A stretch of DNA of 64,000 nucleotides, taken from contig OY970234.1 of assembly GCA_963714125.1 (NCBI GenBank), forward strand, positions 2,666,001 to 2,730,000, given 5' to 3'. Shown here piece by piece: positions 57,398-64,000 of this stretch (positions within the stretch are counted from its first letter, which is position 1; every line of letters begins with the position of its first letter). The notes beneath the pieces are model-generated. The model was not told the origin of the DNA. It did not search any database and saw nothing but the letters and a program-made list of their open reading frames with translations. The stretch comes from CAWCAW01 sp963714125. GTDB lineage: Bacteria > Actinomycetota > Acidimicrobiia > Acidimicrobiales > UBA8190. The position numbers and the translations under genes are program-made.

Positions 57398-58365
57398 CCG
57401 CGACCGAGAATGGAACCGTGGTCGACTACATGACGACCTTGAGCAACTGGGGCCGTTGGGGCCCCGATGATCGACTCGGTACCGTCAACCTGATCACACC
57501 CGAGACCCGTCGCGCCGCGGCCGGTCTCGTCACCGAGGGCATCAGCGTGTCCTGTGCCCATGACATTGACCCGACCGTGCTTGATCCCATTCACCAGTTC
57601 CACCGCTACATGGTGGTCTCCGGCGAAGGTCTGGCCGACGAACATCGGGTCCCCCACATGGCCGGCGCCGATCCGCATCAACGGTGGAGCCCATCGCGCG
57701 AGTACATAGGCATGGTGTTCCATGGACCTCGCGTCACGCATCTCGACGCTCCCTCCCACATGGCCTGGGACCGCAAGGTCTACAACGGCTATCCGGCCGA
57801 GCGCGTCAACGCGGTAACGGGCGCCATCGATCTTCCCGTCAGCGCCCTCGCCCACGGGGCGACGACACGTGGCATCCTCATCGACGTCGTCGGCTCGCGC
57901 GGCAACGACGGCGTCGAAGCCGGAACCCGGGTCGAGCCCCAGGAGATCGAACGCATCGCGGCGGAGCAAGGAGTCGAGGTTCGGCCCGGCGACATCGTGC
58001 TGCTGCGCACCGGCAAGGGATTCGTATCGGCGAGCGACGAGACGGCGCAGTGGAACTGGCGGGACCCGAAGTCAGGCTGGGCCGCGTCGTGCCTTCCATG
58101 GTTTCGCGAGCGCGGGGTGGCCATGATCGGCCACGACGGTTCGAATGACGCTGCGCCATCGGGCTACGAGGATCTCGGCTTCGCCGCTCCGATCCATATC
58201 GTCTCGCTCGTCGCCATGGGTTTGTGGTTGTTGGACAACGTGGCACTCGACGAACTGGCGGCAACGTGTCACCAACTTCGACGATGGGAGTTCATGATGA
58301 CCGTCTCTCCATGGCGACTGCTGGGCGGTACCGGTAGCCCCGTCAACCCGATCGCGACGTTCTAG
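57394..58365 (+). CDS. Cyclase family protein (kynurenine-formamidase-like metal hydrolase)
   Basis: A 323-residue cyclase-family (Cyclase_2) protein. The zinc motif is GPRVTHLDAPSHM (family pattern HGTHxDxPxH) and the acidic/His ligands follow in AMIGHDGSNDAAPSG. Such enzymes hydrolyse N-formylkynurenine, isatin or lactone-type substrates. It probably opens a ring or amide in this pathway. It overlaps the DapA-like gene (ATGA). Confidence 0.88.
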   Translation: MTATENGTVVDYMTTLSNWGRWGPDDRLGTVNLITPETRRAAAGLVTEGISVSCAHDIDPTVLDPIHQFHRYMVVSGEGLADEHRVPHMAGADPHQRWSPSREYIGMVFHGPRVTHLDAPSHMAWDRKVYNGYPAERVNAVTGAIDLPVSALAHGATTRGILIDVVGSRGNDGVEAGTRVEPQEIERIAAEQGVEVRPGDIVLLRTGKGFVSASDETAQWNWRDPKSGWAASCLPWFRERGVAMIGHDGSNDAAPSGYEDLGFAAPIHIVSLVAMGLWLLDNVALDELAATCHQLRRWEFMMTVSPWRLLGGTGSPVNPIATF

Positions 58366-59118
58366 ATGGAACGTCTTGGCGGCAAGACCATCATCGTCAC
58401 CGGGGCCGGGTCCGGCATTGGCCGGGCCACCACACTCCGGCTCATCGAAGAAGGGGGGCGCGTCGCCGGCATCGACTACGTCGCATCGTCACTCGACGAG
58501 ACCGCCACCCTGATTCCCGACAGCGACAGCACGTTCTCGCGCTACGAATGCGACATTAGCGATGCGGCGCGGGTAAAGGTTGTGGTCAACTCCATCTTCG
58601 AGCAGTTCCCTCGCATCGACGCCCTGGTCAACGTGGCAGGTATCGGGAACCTGGCCCACTCCATCGATCAACCGGTCCCCGAGTGGCAGCGCATCATCGA
58701 CGTCAACCTTTCGGGCACCTTCTTCATGTGCCAGGCGGTACTCCCCCGCCTTCTCGAGTCGCGCGGCAAGATCGTCAACATGGCCTCGATCGCGGGCTTG
58801 ATCGGACAGCCCTACAACGCGGCCTACTGTGCCTCCAAGGGCGGCGTCATTGCCCTCACCCGGTCCCTTGCCACCGAGTACGTGGAGCTAGGCGTGACCG
58901 TGAACGCCATTGCACCGGCCGGCATCGAGACTCCCCTCATAACCGACGTCGCCATCCCCGGAGGCGTGAACATGGACAAGTTTGCGCGACTGGGTTCGGC
59001 CATGGGCACGGCGCAGCCCTCTGAGGTGGCCGGGCTGGTTGCCTTTCTGCTCTCTGACGAGGGTCGCTACATGACAGGATCCATCGTGACCATGGACGGC
59101 GGAGTGAGCGCCGGATGA
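58366..59118 (+). CDS. Short-chain dehydrogenase/reductase
   Basis: A 250-residue SDR: TGAGSGIGRATTLRL, NVAGIGNLAHSI, NMASIAGLIGQPYNAAYCAS with the YCASK catalytic pair, and YMTGSIVTMDGGVSAG. The AGIDYVASS segment after beta-2 (Asp) favours NAD. ATG at 58366 directly follows the cyclase stop. The next SDR overlaps it (ATGA at 59115). Confidence 0.9.
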   Translation: MERLGGKTIIVTGAGSGIGRATTLRLIEEGGRVAGIDYVASSLDETATLIPDSDSTFSRYECDISDAARVKVVVNSIFEQFPRIDALVNVAGIGNLAHSIDQPVPEWQRIIDVNLSGTFFMCQAVLPRLLESRGKIVNMASIAGLIGQPYNAAYCASKGGVIALTRSLATEYVELGVTVNAIAPAGIETPLITDVAIPGGVNMDKFARLGSAMGTAQPSEVAGLVAFLLSDEGRYMTGSIVTMDGGVSAG

Positions 59119-59177
59119 CTGGCCGCGCACACAACCGCCCGCCGGCCCGGCCCGGTACGCAAAAAGAGGATTCGCTC

Positions 59178-60140
59178 GTGGCGCAACTGAGCTTTGAGGA
59201 TCGAGTCGCCGTGGTTACCGGAGCCGGCAGCGGCATCGGGCGAGCGCACGCCATGACGTTGGCGGCGCGAGGGGCCAAAGTCGTCGTCAACGACCGCGGC
59301 GCCTCGCTCGAAGGCGACAAGCTGCCCACCTCACCGGCCCAAAGCGTCGTTGACGAGATCACCGATCTGGGAGGCACCGCCGTCGCCAACGTGGAGAGCG
59401 TCACCGAAGAGTCGGGCGCGGCGGCGATCATCGCCACCGCGATCGACAGCTTTGGCCGGCTCGACATCGTCGTAAACAACGCCGGGATCTTTCATTATGC
59501 CGATCTCCTGGACGTGACGCTGAGTCGTTTCGAGGGGATGCTCGACGTGCATGTCCTCGGTCCGTTCCTGGTCACCAAAGCGGCATGGCCACATTTCATC
59601 GACCAGGGATACGGGCGCGTGGTGAACACGTGCTCTTCGGCCGGCCTGTTCGGGATGCCCCAGGGCGTGCACTACTGCGCCGCTAAAGCGGCCGTCCTCG
59701 GCTTGACCCGGAGCCTGGCCGCTGAGGGTGCTGCCCATGGCATTCACGTCAACGCCGTGGCTCCGGGCGCCTCCACCCGGTCGAATCAGGACGTGCTCGA
59801 CGGTGCCTTTCTCGAGTGGTACTCGAAGTACTTCACACCGGAATCCGTGGCGGCCGCAGCCACTTGGCTGGTGCACGAGTCTTGTCGAGAGACGGGCCAG
59901 GTCTATGCGGCCCAAGGCGGTCGGGTGAGCCGAGTCGTTATCGGTGAAGGCTCCGGGTTCTTCAGCTTGGGGATCACGCCTGAGGCCATCAGTGCCAATG
60001 AGGAGGCGGCCGGCCGCCAAGACGACTCCATCCCGATTCCCGATATGGAAGCCGAGCTCGGACTGACGATCGCACGCCTCGTGAGCGCGGGCGCACCGGA
60101 ACCGCCGCCCATTGGTGAATTCGACCTCGTGCAGAAATAA
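59178..60140 (+). CDS. Short-chain dehydrogenase/reductase (hydroxyacyl-CoA type)
   Basis: A 320-residue SDR: TGAGSGIGRAHAMTLAARG, the NDRGASLEGDKLPTSPAQ loop, NNAGIFHYADLLDVTLSRFE, VVNTCSSAGLFGMPQGVHYC (catalytic Tyr-Lys YCAAK) and a long C-terminal tail. Like the gene at 24099 it has the loop of 3-hydroxyacyl-CoA dehydrogenases. GTG at 59178 follows AAAGAGGA; the ATG at 59115 (ATGA overlap) gives a 21-residue non-conserved extension. Confidence 0.87.
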   Translation: MAQLSFEDRVAVVTGAGSGIGRAHAMTLAARGAKVVVNDRGASLEGDKLPTSPAQSVVDEITDLGGTAVANVESVTEESGAAAIIATAIDSFGRLDIVVNNAGIFHYADLLDVTLSRFEGMLDVHVLGPFLVTKAAWPHFIDQGYGRVVNTCSSAGLFGMPQGVHYCAAKAAVLGLTRSLAAEGAAHGIHVNAVAPGASTRSNQDVLDGAFLEWYSKYFTPESVAAAATWLVHESCRETGQVYAAQGGRVSRVVIGEGSGFFSLGITPEAISANEEAAGRQDDSIPIPDMEAELGLTIARLVSAGAPEPPPIGEFDLVQK

Positions 60141-60195
60141 CGGAGATGCAAATCGAAACACTGACCAGGTCAGGATCTCGAACTCGGAGGTACGC

Positions 60196-61125
60196 GTGAG
60201 ACACGATGTTGAATTCAGCAGTGGCGGCGAGACCCTGCGGGCTCACCTCTACTTACCCGACCAAGGCGAGGGTCCTTTTCCGGTGGTGGTGATGGCCGGA
60301 GGCTGGTGTTACGTCAAGGAACTCGTCCAGCCTGATTACGCCAAGCGATTCGTGGCCGATGGCCTAGCCGCTCTGGTGTTCGACTACCGGAATTTCGGTG
60401 ACAGTACCGGCGAGCCGCGCCAGCACATCGACCCGTGGGAGCAGATCGAGGACTACCACAACGCCATCAGCTTCGTAGAGACCCGATCAGAGCTCGATGC
60501 CAAGCGCATCGCCGTGTGGGGGATCTCCTACAGCGGCGGCCACGTGCTCGTCGTCGCTGCCACCGACTCGCGCGTGAAATGTGTGGTGTCGAACATCCCG
60601 GTCGTAGACGGCCTGAAGACAATGCAACTCGTCCACGGTTCCTTGGGATTTCGCGCCCTCAGCAATCTGATCCTCGACGACCGCCGCAAGCGCTTCGAGA
60701 GCGGCTCATTCGGCTACCTCCCGATGTCCTCGAAGACACCGCACAGCGAGCTGGTGACGTGGCCCTTCCCCGAGGTCACCGACGCCTTCATCACGTTGCA
60801 ATCCACGGAGGCACCCAATCACGAGCACCGCAACACGATCGCCTCCGTTGAACATCTGCTGGCTTACAGCGTCGAGCCCTACGTCAAGCGCATCGTCAAT
60901 ATCCCGACGCTTATGACCGTGGCCGAGCGCGACGACATCACGACGTGGGACGAGGAGATCCGGATGTACAACCTGATTCCGACCACAAAGAAGCGACTCT
61001 TCATCTTCGATGAGACCAGCCACATGACCCTCTACAGCAACAAGACCCGACTGGAAGTGGCCGCCATCCAAGGTTCGTCTTGGCTCGTTGAGCACCTGGT
61101 GACTCCGTTCTCCGGTGGCTCGTAA
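60196..61125 (+). CDS. Alpha/beta hydrolase
   Basis: A 309-residue serine hydrolase: oxyanion loop PVVVMAGGWCYVKELVQPDY, the nucleophile elbow GISYSGGHVL, an acid in SVDYG-like ERDDITTWDEE, and the C-terminal His in DETSHMTLYSN. The DUF1100/acetylxylan-esterase-like group hydrolyses esters or thioesters. GTG at 60196 has CGGAGG 5 nt upstream; it fixes the start. It likely releases an acid before the CoA-ligase step. Confidence 0.87.
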   Translation: MRHDVEFSSGGETLRAHLYLPDQGEGPFPVVVMAGGWCYVKELVQPDYAKRFVADGLAALVFDYRNFGDSTGEPRQHIDPWEQIEDYHNAISFVETRSELDAKRIAVWGISYSGGHVLVVAATDSRVKCVVSNIPVVDGLKTMQLVHGSLGFRALSNLILDDRRKRFESGSFGYLPMSSKTPHSELVTWPFPEVTDAFITLQSTEAPNHEHRNTIASVEHLLAYSVEPYVKRIVNIPTLMTVAERDDITTWDEEIRMYNLIPTTKKRLFIFDETSHMTLYSNKTRLEVAAIQGSSWLVEHLVTPFSGGS

Positions 61126-61163
61126 CCGCGGTGAAGTGCGGTTGAGATGAAGCACCCGGCTCC

Positions 61164-62768
61164 ATGATTGACGCCACCCACCCGAGCACCGTTGATTACC
61201 GTGCCCGTGGTCAGTGGCATGAACGCACGTTGTCGTCATACCTCAGTGACACCGCCCAGAACTACCCGGACGCTCCCGCCATCGTCGATCGGGACTTTCG
61301 ACTGAACTATGGGGAGTTCGCCGACCGCGTGGGTATGACAGCCGACGGTCTGTCCACCTTGGGCGTGGGAGTCGGCGACGTCGTGTGCGTGGTGCTCCCC
61401 AACTGGTGGGAAGCACTCGTCGCCATGCAAGGCACCTTGGCCCAAGGTGCCATCGTCAATCCGGTTGTGCCGATCTATCGCGACCGCGAAATCAACTTCA
61501 TCCTCCGTCAAGGCACACCCCGGGTGGTGATCATCCCGCACGTATTTCGGGGCTTCGACTACGTGGCCATGATGGCCCGCCTCTGTGAGCAACTCCCCAC
61601 CCCACCCACGGTGGTCGTGGTGCGGCCCATGGGCGACCTCCCCGCCGGATTTCTCCGCTGGGACGAACTCGCCTCCTCTCTCCCCCGTCATCGACCGGAG
61701 GTGGACCCGGGGGCCGTGTGCTTGCTGCTGTACACCTCCGGCACCACCGCTGACCCCAAAGGCGTTCTGCATACCCACCAAACCCTCGATTACGAGAACC
61801 GGTCCATCATCGCCCTGCACCAATTGACGGCTGACGACACGGTGTTCATGCCTTCACCGGTTACCCATATCACCGGCTTTCTCTACGGCGTCCTGATGCC
61901 GCCCATGCTGGCGGTGGCGTCGGTCCTGCTCGATGTGTGGGACCCGGCCATCGCCTTGGAGCTCATCGAGGCACAACAGTGTCGATTCACCCTTGCCGCC
62001 ACGCCGTTCCTCATCGGTCTCGTCGACCAGTACGTACTACACAGCTCACCCTCGGCGCTGCGAGTCTTTCCCTGCGGAGGTGCCGACGTGCCACCCGAGC
62101 TGATACGACGCGCTCGCCACGTCATGGGCACGTCGGTGGTGCGGGTTTATGGATCGTCTGAGTTTCCGACGGCCTCATGCGGCACAGCCGCAGACTCCGA
62201 ACGGATCGCAGCAGAGACCGATGGCCGTCCGATCGGCCCGGTTGAGACGATCATCTCCGACCCTGTGGGCGGCGTGGGTGAGCTGCTGCTGCGGGGGCCC
62301 GAACTGTTTCTCGGCTACCTGGACCCGGAGCTGAACGACGCTGCTTTTACCCCCGATGGCCACTTCCGCACCGGCGACCTGGCGTCCATCGACTCCGATG
62401 GAGCCATCACCATCCGAGGGCGCATCAAGGACATCATCGTCCGGGGCGCCGAGAAGATCAGTGCCAAGGAGATCGAGGATCTGATCTTCGAACACCCATT
62501 GGTTCGTGAAGTTGCCGTCATCGGCACGCCTGATGATGTACTCGGTGAGCGCGTCTGCGCCGTAATCGTCCCGGCCGGGCCCGATGCGCCGAGCTTGGAG
62601 GACATCTGCGCCTTCCTCGAAGAGCACCGTATGGCGCGTCAGAAACTGCCTGAACGCGTCGTCGTGGTCGCACAGCTGCCAAAGACGGCCAGCGGAAAGG
62701 TGCAGAAGTTCTTACTCCGTCAGCAATGCGACCGCACCACTCCTACCGCCTCCAACACGAAAGCATGA
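61164..62768 (+). CDS. AMP-dependent acyl-CoA synthetase (second ligase of the island)
   Basis: A 534-residue ANL ligase: P-loop LLLYTSGTTADPKGVLHTHQ, A5 VRVYGSSEFPTASCGTAADS, TGDLASIDSDGAITIRGRIK, A8 IIVRGAEKISAKEIEDLIFE and the terminal lysine in TASGKVQKF. It differs from the ligase at 53201 in P-loop context and probably activates a different pathway acid. ATG at 61164. Confidence 0.9.
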   Translation: MIDATHPSTVDYRARGQWHERTLSSYLSDTAQNYPDAPAIVDRDFRLNYGEFADRVGMTADGLSTLGVGVGDVVCVVLPNWWEALVAMQGTLAQGAIVNPVVPIYRDREINFILRQGTPRVVIIPHVFRGFDYVAMMARLCEQLPTPPTVVVVRPMGDLPAGFLRWDELASSLPRHRPEVDPGAVCLLLYTSGTTADPKGVLHTHQTLDYENRSIIALHQLTADDTVFMPSPVTHITGFLYGVLMPPMLAVASVLLDVWDPAIALELIEAQQCRFTLAATPFLIGLVDQYVLHSSPSALRVFPCGGADVPPELIRRARHVMGTSVVRVYGSSEFPTASCGTAADSERIAAETDGRPIGPVETIISDPVGGVGELLLRGPELFLGYLDPELNDAAFTPDGHFRTGDLASIDSDGAITIRGRIKDIIVRGAEKISAKEIEDLIFEHPLVREVAVIGTPDDVLGERVCAVIVPAGPDAPSLEDICAFLEEHRMARQKLPERVVVVAQLPKTASGKVQKFLLRQQCDRTTPTASNTKA

Positions 62769-63563
62769 ATGATGGCCATTGACGAAAGCCGTGTCGACCC
62801 TGACGCTCCCCCGCTGCGGCGCTGGGAGCCCCGGGCCATGCCTCCCGTCGGTATCACGCTCGATGCCGACCAAGAACTGGCCGCCGCCTTTCGGATCCTG
62901 GCCGGCGAACACTTCAGCGAGCACATCTCCGGTCACATCACGGTGGCAGAACCCAACGGCAATCTCCGGGTCAACCCGTGGGGACTGTGGTGGGACGAGG
63001 TAACCGCCTCCGACATCTGCGAGGTCTCCCCCGCTGGTGACGTGGTGCGCGGCAAATGGGACGTTACCCCGGCCATTCATATCCATACCGAGCTGCATCG
63101 GCGCAGGGCTGATGCTCGGGTGGTCATTCACAATCACCCATACCACGCCACCGTGCTCGCCGCCGTCGGCATGGTGCCCGAGGTGCTGCATCAGACCGGA
63201 TGCATGTTTGACGCCGAGACCACCTTTGTCGACGAGTACAACGGCGAGATCGACTCTGCCCTGCTCGGAGCCGATCTGGCTGAATCGATCGGAAACGCCT
63301 CGGTGACGGTTCTCGCCAACCACGGTGTCATCGTGACCGCGCCGACCATCGAGGAGGCCACCTACAAGTCAGCGGTCTTCGACCGCCAGTGCCGGCGAAC
63401 CTACGACGTCATGGTGGCGGTCGCGGCCGGAGCCTCAGCACGCCCGATCCCTGCGCCCGTGCGCGGGCCCATGAAGATTGCCCTGCTTGACCGGGTCCCC
63501 GAAGTGTTCTGGAACGGGTGGATCCGACGTCTGCAGCGCGAACAACCCGAAACATTTTCGTAG
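62769..63563 (+). CDS. Class II aldolase/adducin family protein
   Basis: A 264-residue class II aldolase-fold protein with HISGHITVAEPNGNLRVN, the metal HxH in VVIHNHPYHATVLAA, the second ligand in TVLANHGVIVTAPTIEEATY, and an acidic SALLGAD segment. These retro-aldolases (fuculose-phosphate aldolase type) cleave C-C bonds with a divalent metal. It starts at the ATG right after the ligase stop; a second ATG is one codon downstream. Likely a terminal cleavage step. Confidence 0.85.
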   Translation: MMAIDESRVDPDAPPLRRWEPRAMPPVGITLDADQELAAAFRILAGEHFSEHISGHITVAEPNGNLRVNPWGLWWDEVTASDICEVSPAGDVVRGKWDVTPAIHIHTELHRRRADARVVIHNHPYHATVLAAVGMVPEVLHQTGCMFDAETTFVDEYNGEIDSALLGADLAESIGNASVTVLANHGVIVTAPTIEEATYKSAVFDRQCRRTYDVMVAVAAGASARPIPAPVRGPMKIALLDRVPEVFWNGWIRRLQREQPETFS

Positions 63564-63622
63564 GCGGCGACCACCAACCCTTCGTTAAGACATAACAGCA
63601 CCGACATGCGGGAGGATCACCC

Positions 63623-64000
63623 ATGACAGGCATTCCAGCGTCCCACGTAGGATTCATCGTCAAAGATATCGACGTTGCCATCAGTCGATTCAGCGAGATC
63701 CTCGGCGTCACCTTCAATCCACCCAAGACCGTGACCCTCGATCACCTCTACAATCCCGACGAAGAACGAACCGGTACCATCACGGTCGCCTACTCCGTCG
63801 AAGGGCCGCCCCACTACGAATTAATTCAGGGCGAGGATCACGGCATCTACTCCATGCATGGTGGAGGTGAAGGCATGCACCACGTCGGCGTCTGGGAGAC
63901 CGACATCGAATCCAGAATGGCCGAACTGGCTGCCAAGGGCATGCGGCTCGAAGCGCGGGTGCTGCTCGACGACGGATCGTTGTTGACCGCCTTCAACAAC
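63623..64000 (+). CDS. VOC-family (glyoxalase-like) metalloenzyme, truncated by the window
   Basis: The first 126 residues of a vicinal-oxygen-chelate protein: the first beta-alpha-beta module is IPASHVGFIVKDIDVAISRF and the metal-type His pair begins the two halves (SHVGFIV and MHHVGVW). GGGAGG precedes the ATG at 63623. Extradiol-cleaving dioxygenases, glyoxalases and methylmalonyl-CoA epimerases share this fold; the sequence most resembles epimerase-type members. The 3' end lies beyond position 64000. Confidence 0.8.
   Translation, partial: MTGIPASHVGFIVKDIDVAISRFSEILGVTFNPPKTVTLDHLYNPDEERTGTITVAYSVEGPPHYELIQGEDHGIYSMHGGGEGMHHVGVWETDIESRMAELAAKGMRLEARVLLDDGSLLTAFNN

Noticed and set aside
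1..64000. CRISPR array, prophage, insertion sequence or rRNA operon
   Set aside because: No spaced short repeats, transposase, capsid, terminase or rRNA signature seen; the only tandem repeats are coding.

Overview
The window comes from a high-GC actinobacterium, most likely of the class Acidimicrobiia. The grounds are the heavy use of GTG and TTG starts, the many 4-bp stop/start overlaps, an actinobacterial tmRNA/smpB pair, a mec-cysO-cysM-murI-rph-rdgB block ordered as in Mycobacterium, abundant fatty-acyl-CoA genes, and surface proteins built from tandem YW-DGG-FGDA repeats. The class-level placement is inference from content; no 16S rRNA gene is present.

Region 1 (1-22.5 kb) is an envelope locus. 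After a partial peroxiredoxin, an enoyl-CoA hydratase and a HAD phosphatase come two large secreted repeat proteins (SpoIID type and beta-propeller type), six glycosyltransferases or methyltransferases of clear type, three coiled-coil methyltransferase-like proteins, and an O-antigen-type ABC exporter (Wzm/Wzt with a C-terminal cargo domain). Three times a coiled-coil methyltransferase-like gene lies directly upstream of a GT4 glycosyltransferase gene. This repeated two-gene module is the most novel feature of the window. A clpP1-like gene and a tRNA-Leu follow.

Region 2 (22.7-32.2 kb) is acyl-CoA metabolism: two SDRs, a DUF35 protein, two hot-dog hydratases, a fused double acyl-CoA dehydrogenase, an enoyl-CoA hydratase, a DoxX-like protein, an MFS transporter and a small lipoprotein.

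Region 3 (32.1-39.5 kb) is conserved housekeeping: rdgB, rph, a metallo-beta-lactamase-fold enzyme, murI, a small unknown protein, cysM, cysO and mec on the minus strand, then smpB, an unknown gene and tmRNA on the plus strand.

Region 4 (39.5-42.4 kb) is a small, less GC-rich accessory patch: a VapBC toxin-antitoxin pair, a membrane-anchored unknown protein, and a polytopic membrane protein coupled to a YtrA-like GntR regulator.

Region 5 (42.4-64 kb) is a large catabolic island. A minus-strand operon encodes a complete branched-chain-type ABC importer, an amidohydrolase-2 enzyme, two acyl-CoA dehydrogenases and an enoyl-CoA hydratase. Divergent to it are an acyl-CoA ligase plus TetR pair and a plus-strand operon with Dabb, SnoaL-like, DapA-like (without the usual Schiff-base lysine), cyclase, two SDRs, an alpha/beta hydrolase, a second CoA ligase, a class II aldolase and a VOC protein. 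It looks like one uptake-and-degradation system for an unknown organic acid or ring compound.

Many start codons lie only 6-9 nt behind a -10-like hexamer, which suggests widespread leaderless transcription.
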